Origin: Lacticaseibacillus chiayiensis
GTDB lineage: Bacteria; Bacillota; Bacilli; Lactobacillales; Lactobacillaceae
Length of the DNA stretch: 64,000 nt
Assembly (NCBI RefSeq): GCF_004123795.1
Contig: NZ_MSSM01000015.1
Span: 26,582-90,581 of the forward strand
Reading direction: 5' to 3'
Shown: one piece after another, positions 1 to 7,621 of the stretch
Layout of the letters: each line of letters begins with the position of its first letter
Numbering within the stretch: position 1 is the first letter of the stretch
Position numbers and translations under genes: made by a program
The notes under the pieces: model-generated
Told to the model about the DNA's origin: nothing
The model's input: the letters and a program-made list of their open reading frames with translations, nothing else
Database searches by the model: none

Positions 1-291
1 GTTGAAGTTTTTGTGGAAGTAGTTGCTGTCGATGACTTTGAACTTACCGTTGGTGAAACGGGCAATAATTTCGCCATACTGAACGATGAGCGGTTCGGTG
101 TTCGGAATTTCGATTTTGAGCCGACCGATTGGTGTTTTGGTGAGGTACTGGAAGTTGGTGCCGAAGAATCCCTTTAGATCTTTCGTAGTTGTGTCCTGTG
201 AGTAAGGTAGGAAGTGGGTCATTTTAGCGGTTGAAAAAGCCGCAAATTCGCCTTTTGGGAATCCTTCTAGTGATGAAGGTGATTGTGCCAT
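1..291 (-). CDS. hypothetical protein, N-terminal part (runs off window)
   Basis: Ninety-seven codons are open on the minus strand from an ATG at 291 to the window edge, so the C-terminus is missing. An AGGAGG-type ribosome site lies about seven bases upstream of the ATG (near 298-304), which supports a real gene although no stop is reached. The product starts MAQSPSSLEGFPKGEF and is soluble, with alternating hydrophobic residues that suggest beta strands and no signal peptide or membrane segment. I do not recognise the family. It is divergent from rarA, sharing the upstream region 292-449. Confidence 0.7.
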   Translation of the reverse strand, partial: MAQSPSSLEGFPKGEFAAFSTAKMTHFLPYSQDTTTKDLKGFFGTNFQYLTKTPIGRLKIEIPNTEPLIVQYGEIIARFTNGKFKVIDSNYFHKNFN

Positions 292-449
292 TTTAATCCT
301 CCTGAGGCTTGCGTACATTGTTGTGACAGCGTTGGGTGACTATGGATTTACTTATCATTATGTTAACACAATAATAGAACAATGGAATGATTGCGTCGCG
401 GCTTGAAAACGCTTAAAATTAGGGCTGGACGTTGATCGGGGGTGAGCAT

Positions 450-1796
450 ATGGATCAAAGTCTGTTTCAAAATGGTAACTTTCAGCCGTTGGCGAGTCGG
501 ATGCGGCCACAAACGCTCGATGAGTTTGTTGGCCAGACCCACCTGTTAGGCGAGAATAAGGTGTTGAGCAATCTCATTGAGCATGATGAGATTAGTTCGA
601 TGATCTTCTGGGGTCCGCCGGGAGTTGGTAAAACAACCTTGGCACGGATTATTGCCAGGAGAACCAAAGCACAGTTTGTGACGTTTTCTGCTGTCACCAG
701 CGGCATTAAAGAAATCAAGCAGGTGATGAAAGAGGCTGAACAAAATCGCGAGTTGGGTCAAAAAACGATTGTGTTTGTTGACGAAATTCACCGGTTTAAT
801 AAAGCCCAGCAGGATGCCTTTTTACCGTATGTTGAACGAGGCAGCATCATCCTGATTGGTGCCACAACCGAGAACCCGTCGTTTGAAGTGAACGCTGCAT
901 TACTGTCGCGGACGCGTGTATTCGTTTTGCATGGTCTAACCAGCGCTGAACTGGTTGATTTGTTGCAACGAGCATTGAAAGATCCACGGGGTTATGGCTT
1001 GCAGAAGGTGAAGATCAGCAAAAAGCTGTTGGGGCAAATTGCTGATTTTGCCAATGGCGATGCGCGGATCGCGTTGAATACGCTAGAAATGGCGGTCACG
1101 AACGCCGAGACCAAGGAGGATGTTATCTCGGTTACGCAGGCCGACGTCGCACAACTATTGACCAAAAAGGCCTTATTGTATGACAAGAATGGGGAAGAGC
1201 ACTATAATCTGATATCGGCATTACATAAGTCGATGCGCAATTCTGATGTGGATGCAGCTATTTATTGGTTGGCACGCATGCTAGAGGCAGGCGAGGATCC
1301 ATTGTACATTGCCCGCCGTCTAGTTCGGTTTGCCAGCGAGGACATCGGCATGGCTGATTCCAGAGCTTTGGAAATTGCCGTTACCGTGTATCAGGCATGC
1401 CAATTTATTGGTATGCCTGAGTGTACGGTGCATTTAACGCATGCCGTTACTTATTTGTCATTGGCACCCAAATCCAATGCGCTTTATACGGCTTATGAAG
1501 CTGCCAAAAAAGATGCAACCGAAACATTGGCTGAACCGGTCCCGCTTCAAATTCGTAACGGGGTAACTGATTTGATGCAGGATCTCGGTTATGGGAAAGA
1601 TTACCAATATGCCCACAATGCCAAAGACAAGCTGACAACGATGCAAACCATGCCGGATAATTTGGTGGGTCGGACTTACTATCATCCTACTGATCAAGGT
1701 AGTGAGGAGAAAGTCAAAGAACGACTTGAACAGATTAAGGCGTGGCACGCGCAACACCTTACCCCTAAACCACCAGATGCTAAGAAAAAGTCGTGA
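450..1796 (+). CDS. rarA: replication-associated recombination protein A (RarA/MgsA AAA ATPase)
   Basis: AAA+ ATPase of the RarA/MgsA/WRNIP1 family, which acts at stalled replication forks. Walker A GPPGVGKT is at residues 55-62 and Walker B FVDEIH near 109-113; the sensor region IGATTENPSFE follows, and the C-terminal half carries the family's tetramerisation helices (YLARMLEAGEDPLYIARRLVRFASEDIGMAD). The 448-aa length is normal. I chose ATG 450 because GGGGGTGA lies about five bases upstream; a TTG at 432 is in frame but has no ribosome site. It is transcribed alone. The following intergenic region to ackA holds a palindromic repeat. Confidence 0.96.
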   Translation: MDQSLFQNGNFQPLASRMRPQTLDEFVGQTHLLGENKVLSNLIEHDEISSMIFWGPPGVGKTTLARIIARRTKAQFVTFSAVTSGIKEIKQVMKEAEQNRELGQKTIVFVDEIHRFNKAQQDAFLPYVERGSIILIGATTENPSFEVNAALLSRTRVFVLHGLTSAELVDLLQRALKDPRGYGLQKVKISKKLLGQIADFANGDARIALNTLEMAVTNAETKEDVISVTQADVAQLLTKKALLYDKNGEEHYNLISALHKSMRNSDVDAAIYWLARMLEAGEDPLYIARRLVRFASEDIGMADSRALEIAVTVYQACQFIGMPECTVHLTHAVTYLSLAPKSNALYTAYEAAKKDATETLAEPVPLQIRNGVTDLMQDLGYGKDYQYAHNAKDKLTTMQTMPDNLVGRTYYHPTDQGSEEKVKERLEQIKAWHAQHLTPKPPDAKKKS

Positions 1797-1888
1797 TTGA
1801 GACGATGCCGGCGCGCAGTGGTGCGCTATGAGAGAAGTTGTGTGAGCTACTGGTTGCGGTAAGCCGCGCACTGGTTCACGCTCACTAT
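1797..1888. repeat. degenerate half-copy of the palindromic repeat upstream of copy A
   Basis: The stretch ending GGTAAGCCGCGCACTGGTTCACGCTCAC (about 1857-1884) resembles the right end of the complete repeat that follows (TAACCGCACTGGTTCACGCTCA at 1985-2006). It appears to be the right-hand remnant of an earlier, deleted unit. The remaining bases hold nothing I can name. Confidence 0.5.
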
Positions 1889-2006
1889 AACGCGTTCACC
1901 AGTGCAGGAACCTGCACATAAGGACCTTAGTCGCAATGGCCAAGATCGGGCCATCACGTCCAAGGCCACTTATGCTCCGGTTCCTAACCGCACTGGTTCA
2001 CGCTCA
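1889..2006 (+). repeat. interspersed palindromic repeat, copy A (between rarA and ackA)
   Basis: Complete copy of the roughly 115-bp palindromic element. Nested stems can be read from outside inwards: CCAGTGC (1899-1905) with GCACTGG (1990-1996), GGAACC (1907-1912) with GGTTCC (1979-1984), ATAAG (1918-1922) with CTTAT (1969-1973), and ATGGCC (1936-1941) with GGCCAT (1949-1954). The conserved loop word TCGCAATGGCC is present. The element ends about ten bases before the ackA ribosome site, so it would lie in the ackA mRNA leader if transcription starts upstream. The stem sequences differ from other copies but stay paired. Confidence 0.9.
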
Positions 2007-2030
2007 GCTCACTATTAGGAGGAATACAAA

Positions 2031-3221
2031 ATGGCGAAAATTCTCGCAGTCAACGCAGGTAGTTCTACCTTGAAATGGAAACTTTTTGATATGCCGGCTG
2101 AGGTTCAATTAGCCGAAGGGTTGGTTGATCGGTTGGGTCAGCCGCAATCGAAAGTTAAAATTAAATATGGTGACGGTCAAAAATACGAAAGTGACACACC
2201 AATTGCCAACTATCAAGAAGCAGTTGCCAGTTTGATGGGCAATATCAAGTCTTTGGGTTTAGTCGAGCATTTGCATGAAATTATCGGTGTTGGGCACCGG
2301 GTTGTTGCCGGTGGCGAAGTTTTTGCTGAATCCGTTGTCGTTGACGATGAGACCTTGCTGCAGATTCGAAACCTGCGCGACTATGCGCCATTGCATAATC
2401 CAGTTGAAGCTGATTATATCGCGGTTTTCATGAAAATGATGCCATGGGCGACTGAAGTAGCGGTTTTTGATACTGCCTTTCATCAAACCATGCAGCCAGA
2501 GAACTACCTTTACAGCATTCCTTACGACTATTATAAAAAGTATGGCGCGCGTAAATATGGCGCTCACGGAACCAGTGTGCGTTACGTGAGCACTCGTGCC
2601 GCCGAGATGCTTAACAAGCCATTGGAAGATTTGCGGATGATCGTCATGCATTTAGGCTCCGGTTCCAGTGTCACGGCAGTTAAAGGCGGACAGTCAATCG
2701 ATACCTCTATGGGCTTTACGCCTCTTGCAGGGGTGACGATGGGCACACGTTCTGGGGATATTGACCCATCACTGGTCGCTTACTTGATGAAGAAACTAGA
2801 TATTCCGGATGTTGGCCAGATGATTCATATTCTCAATAATGATTCCGGCTTGCTGGGTATTTCCGGTTTCAGTAATGATATGCGGGACTTAGAAGCGGCC
2901 GAAGATACGAATCCACGGGCGAAACTAGCCTTGGATATTTTTGTCAATCGCGTCGTAAAGTATGTCGGGTCCTATGCAGCCTTGATGAACGGCGTGGATG
3001 CGCTCATTTTCACTGCCGGTATCGGCGAAAACGGGGATGAAATCCGCGACAAGATTATGCGCTCATTGGGTTACCTCGGCGCCAAGATCGACAACGATCT
3101 CAATTACAAGTCACATGGTGTCGAAACTGATCTTAGCACGCCGGATTCAACGGTCAAAACCTTACTGGTGCCAACGAACGAAGAGTTAATGATTGTGCGC
3201 GACGTGATGGCCTTAAGCTAA
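2031..3221 (+). CDS. ackA: acetate kinase
   Basis: Acetate kinase interconverts acetyl phosphate plus ADP with acetate plus ATP; in this organism it would draw ATP from the acetyl phosphate made by the phosphoketolase at 7.6 kb. The 396-aa length is standard. Family signatures are seen in order: VNAGSSTLKW at the N-terminus, VGHRVVAGGE (substrate Arg) near residue 86, DTAFHQTM near 148, RKYGAHGTS near 178 and GTRSGDIDP near 240. The start ATG follows TTAGGAGGAA. A strong hairpin terminator follows the gene. The leader contains palindromic repeat copy A. Confidence 0.97.
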   Translation: MAKILAVNAGSSTLKWKLFDMPAEVQLAEGLVDRLGQPQSKVKIKYGDGQKYESDTPIANYQEAVASLMGNIKSLGLVEHLHEIIGVGHRVVAGGEVFAESVVVDDETLLQIRNLRDYAPLHNPVEADYIAVFMKMMPWATEVAVFDTAFHQTMQPENYLYSIPYDYYKKYGARKYGAHGTSVRYVSTRAAEMLNKPLEDLRMIVMHLGSGSSVTAVKGGQSIDTSMGFTPLAGVTMGTRSGDIDPSLVAYLMKKLDIPDVGQMIHILNNDSGLLGISGFSNDMRDLEAAEDTNPRAKLALDIFVNRVVKYVGSYAALMNGVDALIFTAGIGENGDEIRDKIMRSLGYLGAKIDNDLNYKSHGVETDLSTPDSTVKTLLVPTNEELMIVRDVMALS

Positions 3222-3282
3222 CGATCCAGAACAGATTGCAGCGATCATTATAAAAAGGTTTGTCACAATCCAAACCAAAAAC

Positions 3283-3331
3283 AGACGCTAGAAACAAGCT
3301 TCATTGCTTGTCATCTAGCGTCTATTTTTTT
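3283..3331 (+). terminator. rho-independent terminator of ackA
   Basis: AGACGCTAGA at 3283-3292 pairs with TCTAGCGTCT at 3314-3323, followed by a run of T. Confidence 0.9.
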
Positions 3332-3376
3332 GTTGATGAATGAAGCAACTTCAGTACCGTTCACCTGCTGACGCGT

Positions 3377-4198
3377 TCATTCAGCATTAATCCCTTGATC
3401 GGAGTCAATCATGACGCCTTTGGTTTCGTCAAAAACACAAATATTACCGTAATTGGCCTTAAAGCCCATGTGGTTACCGCCATCAATAAAGTAACGCGGC
3501 GATTCGCCCGGATATTGAATAACCTTAACGGGACACTTTGGATAGCCCCCGGTGAAGCTTGTTTCGGCAATCGGTGGGTTGACCTGATCTTCATATTCAC
3601 CATAAATCAAAGCAGTCGGTGTATGGCCTGTGATGATCGTTCTATTCAGCGGGTTATGCGCAAAAATCGGGTGTTTACGACTTTGGGTTTGCTTCATATC
3701 ATAGATGTAAGGCTCACGTACCCACATCCGGTTGAACGGCGTCGTTTCCTTTAAGGGATCTGCCAACGAAAAGTCCAGGCCGGCATGAATCAGCAAAAGC
3801 TTATCAAAAGCAACGGCAGTGGGCATTTCTGCGATAAATGAGATTAACGGCGCCATATGTGTGCGGACAGCTTCACGAAGACTCACTCTTTTGGCATCCG
3901 GCGCAAAATCCTTGACCATTTGGCGCAACGTTGCTTTGCCGCCATTGATAAACCAAGGATTATCCTTGTCAGCTAGGTAGTCTAAAAGCATCTGATCATG
4001 GTTGCCCCGAACTGCAATCGCCTGACTATCCTGAACCTGTTCATGGATCTGAGCCAAAACGCGGCCGCCATATGGATAGCCATCTATGTAGTCACCGAGA
4101 TAGACCGTCAGCACATGCGGGTACTTTTCCTGCATCAGACGGACTCGATCCATTGTCTTTAGATTGCCATGAATATCCGAAACAACAATCATGGTCAT
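3377..4198 (-). CDS. calcineurin-like metallophosphatase
   Basis: A soluble 273-aa metallophosphoesterase of the serine/threonine phosphatase (PPP/ApaH-like) group. The metal-binding motifs are visible: SDIHGN (7-12), GDYIDG (35-40), RGNHDQM (64-70), and later LLIHAG and ITGHTP for the distal histidines. The substrate cannot be told from sequence; protein phosphatase or Ap4A hydrolase-like roles are both possible. GAGGAGG precedes ATG 4198 by about nine bases. It stands alone, convergent with ackA and divergent from the glycosylase gene. Confidence 0.9.
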   Translation of the reverse strand: MTMIVVSDIHGNLKTMDRVRLMQEKYPHVLTVYLGDYIDGYPYGGRVLAQIHEQVQDSQAIAVRGNHDQMLLDYLADKDNPWFINGGKATLRQMVKDFAPDAKRVSLREAVRTHMAPLISFIAEMPTAVAFDKLLLIHAGLDFSLADPLKETTPFNRMWVREPYIYDMKQTQSRKHPIFAHNPLNRTIITGHTPTALIYGEYEDQVNPPIAETSFTGGYPKCPVKVIQYPGESPRYFIDGGNHMGFKANYGNICVFDETKGVMIDSDQGINAE

Positions 4199-4323
4199 CG
4201 CCTACCGCCTCCTCAACATCTTCCTGCGTGAGCGATTATGGTTCGATTAAAATAACCGTTACGTACAGTTTACTTTATTTTTTGGTGATTGTGCGATATT
4301 AATAAATGATTAGGGGTGAAAAG

Positions 4324-5043
4324 ATGGATAAACGGCTGATTGTTATGCGTAACTTGAGCCAACATTATGGCAAACAGTATTGGTGGCAACAAAATTCGCT
4401 GGAGGATTGGCTGATGATGATTCTGATTCAACGGACCAGCTCCAAGAATGTTGCGCAGGCTGTCCATAACTTGCGGCCATATATGAGCGTTAAGCGACTT
4501 TTGGCATTGTCGCAAGCCGAACTTGAAAAACTCGTCCGGCCAGCGGGATTTTATCGACAAAAGGCGCAACGTATTCATGATCTATTAGTATGGTTCGTTG
4601 CCCAAGGCGGCAGTTTCACTGAAATTGCCAAAAAACCGACCGATCAGTTGCGGAAAACTTTGCTGGCATTGAACGGCATCGGCAATGAAACTGCTGACGT
4701 CATGTTGATGTACACGTTTGGCAAAAAGACGTTCGTTGCCGACACTTATGCGATGCGGCTGTTTAATCGGCTGGGGTTTGGTCCTTACACGAATTATGCG
4801 AAAATGCAGGCTGATTTTGCCCCATTGCTGGCCGACATCAGTCTGGATGACGCCCGCGAATGGCATGCGCTGATTGACGAGCACGGGAAGACGCAAGTGC
4901 GGCATGCCTATGACGATCACTTTTTACTCCAACCGAATTTAACCGAAGACCAGTGGCCGCCGGAAGCGACCCAGGTCGAACCGCCGCACGATGACCCTGG
5001 CAGTGGTAAGTGGCGTCACGCAGAAGAATCATCTAACAAGTAA
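4324..5043 (+). CDS. HhH-GPD DNA glycosylase, MagIII/endonuclease III-related, no Fe-S cluster
   Basis: A 239-aa base-excision-repair glycosylase. The helix-hairpin-helix LNGIGNETADVML is at 116-128 and the catalytic aspartate is D140 in FVADTYAMR. The lysine that gives Nth its lyase activity is replaced by Glu (GIGNETA instead of G-x-G-x-K-T-A), and the protein contains no cysteine, so the C-terminal [4Fe-4S] loop is absent. Both points fit the MagIII-like monofunctional glycosylases rather than true Nth. I chose ATG 4324 because AGGGGTGA lies just upstream; an ATG at 4306 is in frame but has no ribosome site. It is followed within 20 bases by the next gene. Confidence 0.88.
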   Translation: MDKRLIVMRNLSQHYGKQYWWQQNSLEDWLMMILIQRTSSKNVAQAVHNLRPYMSVKRLLALSQAELEKLVRPAGFYRQKAQRIHDLLVWFVAQGGSFTEIAKKPTDQLRKTLLALNGIGNETADVMLMYTFGKKTFVADTYAMRLFNRLGFGPYTNYAKMQADFAPLLADISLDDAREWHALIDEHGKTQVRHAYDDHFLLQPNLTEDQWPPEATQVEPPHDDPGSGKWRHAEESSNK

Positions 5044-5059
5044 TAGGAGGACGAATGTG

Positions 5060-5356
5060 ATGAATGCAAGTATTGCGGTACAGGTTTTGCCAATGTATTC
5101 GGATCAAAAGAAAGTGCTAGATGTTGTTGATGCGGTGATTGCCTATATTCAATCAACAGGTGTCAATTACGAGGTCAGCGCGTTTGAAACGACCATGGAA
5201 GGCGATTACGATCAACTGATGGCTATTTTGAAGGAGATCCCTGTGGTCACGGCTAAAGCTGGCGGCACTTCCCAGATGGTGTATGCCAAGATCAATTATT
5301 TTCCCGAAGATGCTGGCTTATCGATTGCTGATAAGGTTGATAAATTCAAGCATTAG
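5060..5356 (+). CDS. MTH1187/YkoF-type thiamine-binding family protein
   Basis: A 98-aa protein of the DUF77/MTH1187 family, a ferredoxin-like fold that in several members binds thiamine or its precursors. The typical start (ASIAVQVLPMYSD), central VNYEVSAFETTMEGDYDQLMAILKE and C-terminal MVYAKINYFPE stretches are seen. ATG 5060 sits nine bases after TAGGAGG; an adjacent GTG at 5057 is an alternative. It overlaps no neighbour but follows the glycosylase gene by 16 bases and probably shares its transcript. Confidence 0.85.
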   Translation: MNASIAVQVLPMYSDQKKVLDVVDAVIAYIQSTGVNYEVSAFETTMEGDYDQLMAILKEIPVVTAKAGGTSQMVYAKINYFPEDAGLSIADKVDKFKH

Positions 5357-5396
5357 GCACAGTCAAAGTAGGCATGCAGCCACCAAGCCTGCCCGT

Positions 5397-5450
5397 AAAA
5401 AAAGCGCTAACGGATTTCAGCCAATCACTGGGTATCCGTTAGCGCTTTTT
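5397..5450. terminator. bidirectional terminator between converging genes
   Basis: AAAGCGCTAACGGAT pairs with ATCCGTTAGCGCTTTTT. A- and T-rich flanks on both sides let it serve both the plus-strand thiamine-binding gene and the minus-strand MFS gene. Confidence 0.9.
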
Positions 5451-5456
5451 CGTTAG

Positions 5457-6905
5457 TCACTGAATAATGTCACGATTAGGATCACGCCAATTGATGACCA
5501 GAACAAGTACCATCATCAAGACGACCATCATAAAAACACCATGCAGACCAGCGAGAATTGCGGCTGCTGCTTGCGGATTGTGAACGGAAGCAGCGGCTTT
5601 GGCACTGATCGCAGCATTGACGGTTTTAAAAGAAAGACCATGCAGATTGGCCCGAATCACCAAAGTCAACACGGCTCCATACACGCCAGTCATCACCGTC
5701 TGACCCAGCGAGCGCCCTAGCGTCAAAATACTGGTTGCCGACCCGACGTAACGATCTGGCACAAGATGTTGGCTAAGGACAGTGTTCATGCTAATGACAA
5801 TCCCCATCACCGTTCCATTAACCATGGCAATCACGTAAAAGGCCCACACCGGAAAATTCGGCGAAGCAACCGTGAGCAGTAAATAGGCGCAAGTCAGAAT
5901 GAAGACGAGAATTAATGATAAGGTTCGCGGTACCCATCTTTTAATCAAGGGACCGACCAGAAAAGACGATGCCAGCCATAACACGGAACTAGACGTCACC
6001 ACCAGCCCAGCTGCGGTTGCGCCCAAATGGTACAGCGATTGTAACCAAATCGGGAAGTAAACTTGATAACCGATTAAGACGCCGCTAAGCAATAACGCCG
6101 TCAAAATCTGTACAGTAAAGGTAAAGCTCTGAAACATTTGCGGTGCGATTAACGGATCGGTTGCCCGTTGTTCTTGACGAAACAGAAGGTACCCACCCAC
6201 GCATGCCAGCACTAACAAAAGTGCCGCAAGCCAAGGCTGCTGATCAAGTGCCTGAATACCTAATAACAGGGCGATTAACGTAACAGCTAGCCAAGCAATA
6301 CCCAGCCGATCAATCGTTAATGAAACATGCTTACGGTTGGGTTCGCGGTACCCGACCTGAATGAGGAAGAAAACCAGCACACCCAGTGGCACGTTTACGA
6401 AGAAAACCCAGTGCCACGACAACTGATCAACCAAAAAGCCCCCAATGAGTGGTCCAACCAGAGCAGATAGACCCCACGCTGTATTATTAAGCGCCATCAC
6501 GTTCGCACGGTGAGCGAAATCGTAATAGTCGGCAATGATGGTAAACGTCAGCGGCATCACCGCTCCAGCGCCAATCCCCTGCAAGGCACGGGCTAAAATA
6601 AGCAATAAAATATGCGGTGCCAAGCCGCTTAGCAAGGTCCCGACTGTGAACAGCACCACGCCCCATTGAAAAATGCCGCGGCGGCCGATCGCATCCGCCA
6701 ATTTTCCGTAAATTGGGGTGGTAATTGCTGTCGTAAGCAGGTAAGCGCTCATGATCCAACTCTGATAAGCCAGCCCATGCAAGTCGCTAATAATTGCAGG
6801 TAAAGCAGTCGTCACAATTGTCACTTCAACCGAAGTCATAAACGTTGCAATAAAAACCGCCGCCATTACCAGGCCGCGGCCTTGAGGTTTCGTTGTTGTC
6901 GCCAT
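5457..6905 (-). CDS. MFS multidrug exporter, DHA2 (EmrB/QacA) family
   Basis: A 482-aa drug:H+ antiporter with about 14 hydrophobic helices. The N-terminal block TFMTSVEVTIVTTALPAI is the DHA2 motif D1 region, YGKLADAIGRRGIF is MFS motif A in loop 2-3, and ALQGIGAGAVMPLTFTII is in helix 4. AAGGGGAT precedes ATG 6905. Substrate unknown. No TetR or MarR regulator gene lies next to it. It ends seven bases from a shared terminator. Confidence 0.93.
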   Translation of the reverse strand: MATTTKPQGRGLVMAAVFIATFMTSVEVTIVTTALPAIISDLHGLAYQSWIMSAYLLTTAITTPIYGKLADAIGRRGIFQWGVVLFTVGTLLSGLAPHILLLILARALQGIGAGAVMPLTFTIIADYYDFAHRANVMALNNTAWGLSALVGPLIGGFLVDQLSWHWVFFVNVPLGVLVFFLIQVGYREPNRKHVSLTIDRLGIAWLAVTLIALLLGIQALDQQPWLAALLLVLACVGGYLLFRQEQRATDPLIAPQMFQSFTFTVQILTALLLSGVLIGYQVYFPIWLQSLYHLGATAAGLVVTSSSVLWLASSFLVGPLIKRWVPRTLSLILVFILTCAYLLLTVASPNFPVWAFYVIAMVNGTVMGIVISMNTVLSQHLVPDRYVGSATSILTLGRSLGQTVMTGVYGAVLTLVIRANLHGLSFKTVNAAISAKAAASVHNPQAAAAILAGLHGVFMMVVLMMVLVLVINWRDPNRDIIQ

Positions 6906-7014
6906 GTTTGCATCCCCTTAATACTTACATTGTACCAATCGAGGTCAAGGTTTTTGGTATTAGATAACGGAGGAAGATGAGACGTCGCGTACATCGCTGC
7001 AAGCAAGTAACTAT

Positions 7015-7053
7015 AAAAAGACCGCCTATCAGTTTTCTGGCAGGCGGTTTTCT
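7015..7053 (-). terminator. terminator of the small-protein pair
   Basis: On the minus strand, ACCGCCTGCCAG pairs with CTGATAGGCGGT and is followed by TTTTT. Confidence 0.85.
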
Positions 7054-7057
7054 AACG

Positions 7058-7228
7058 TTACAGCGCGGGACGGCGTGGATGACGTGGCATGTGTCGATCC
7101 ACCACGATCGCACCTGCCATTAAAATGACAATCACCGCAGCTGCCAGAAGTTGATCAAACAGGATCAAACTAAGCGCCCCAACCAAGGCAAAGAACAGCA
7201 GCAACCAATCAATTTGTGATAGTGACAA
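7058..7228 (-). CDS. small membrane protein (start uncertain)
   Basis: An open frame of about 56 aa if translation starts at TTG 7228, which has a GGGGGG ribosome site six to seven bases upstream. The frame is open further upstream (GTG at 7324), but those codons overlap the neighbouring small ORF and lack a ribosome site. The product has two hydrophobic segments (LLLFFALVGALSLILF and LLAAAVIVILMAGAIVV) and a basic tail RHMPRHPRRPAL. I do not recognise the family. It probably shares a transcript with the 48-aa ORF just upstream. Confidence 0.6.
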   Translation of the reverse strand: MSLSQIDWLLLFFALVGALSLILFDQLLAAAVIVILMAGAIVVDRHMPRHPRRPAL

Positions 7229-7253
7229 AATAATCGCCCCCCAGGAATCAGTT

Positions 7254-7400
7254 TCAAAAGTCTGTCCAATCATCCTTATCACCGGCGTCTTTGTCAGGTG
7301 AGACGTAGACAACAAGTTCGTCACTGAAACGCTTCAGGCAGTAAGCTGTCGCACCGACTACCGCGATGCCCATGAATATTTTCAAAAAATGGTTTTTCAT
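7254..7400 (-). CDS. small protein of 48 aa with N-terminal hydrophobic segment
   Basis: ATG 7400 is preceded by AAGGAGGG at ideal spacing and opens 48 codons. The product starts MKNHFLKIFMGIAVVGATAYCLKRF, a single membrane-anchor-like helix, and ends in an acidic tail PDKDAGDKDDWTDF. The strong ribosome site, charge pattern and position as first gene of a two-gene unit make it likely to be real. Function unknown; short membrane-anchored proteins of this type are often overlooked in annotation. Confidence 0.65.
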   Translation of the reverse strand: MKNHFLKIFMGIAVVGATAYCLKRFSDELVVYVSPDKDAGDKDDWTDF

Positions 7401-7540
7401 AGATTGCCCTCCTTATCCTGACTTCCGGATTGCCAGAGCTTGATTCACCTTCATTTTACCATCTCTTAGATCGCTGGTAACAACTGTCGTGAAAGTAGGC
7501 ACTGCTTTTCAGAGTTCAGACAGGAAATTTCGTTTTAAGG

Positions 7541-7570
7541 CAATTTAAGCAAATTTAAGTCAAAATAAGT
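7541..7570 (+). promoter_or_regulatory. three 10-bp-phased direct repeats upstream of xfp promoter
   Basis: CAATTTAAGC, AAATTTAAGT and CAAAATAAGT follow each other in register directly upstream of the -10 hexamer. Helical phasing of repeats like this is typical of an activator or response-regulator site. The factor is not identifiable. Confidence 0.45.
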
Positions 7571-7590
7571 GCTTTTTCTAAAATCTGTGT

Positions 7591-7596
7591 TATACT
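7591..7596 (+). promoter_or_regulatory. -10 hexamer of xfp promoter
   Basis: TATACT preceded by TGTGT; the -35 region is poor, which fits a promoter that needs an activator at the upstream repeats. Confidence 0.55.
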
Positions 7597-7621
7597 GAAC
7601 TCATTAAAACCGAAAGTAGGT

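Noticed and set aside
6925..7113. A 62-aa minus-strand frame overlapping the terminator at 7015-7053.
   Set aside because: It crosses a rho-independent terminator and has no ribosome site.
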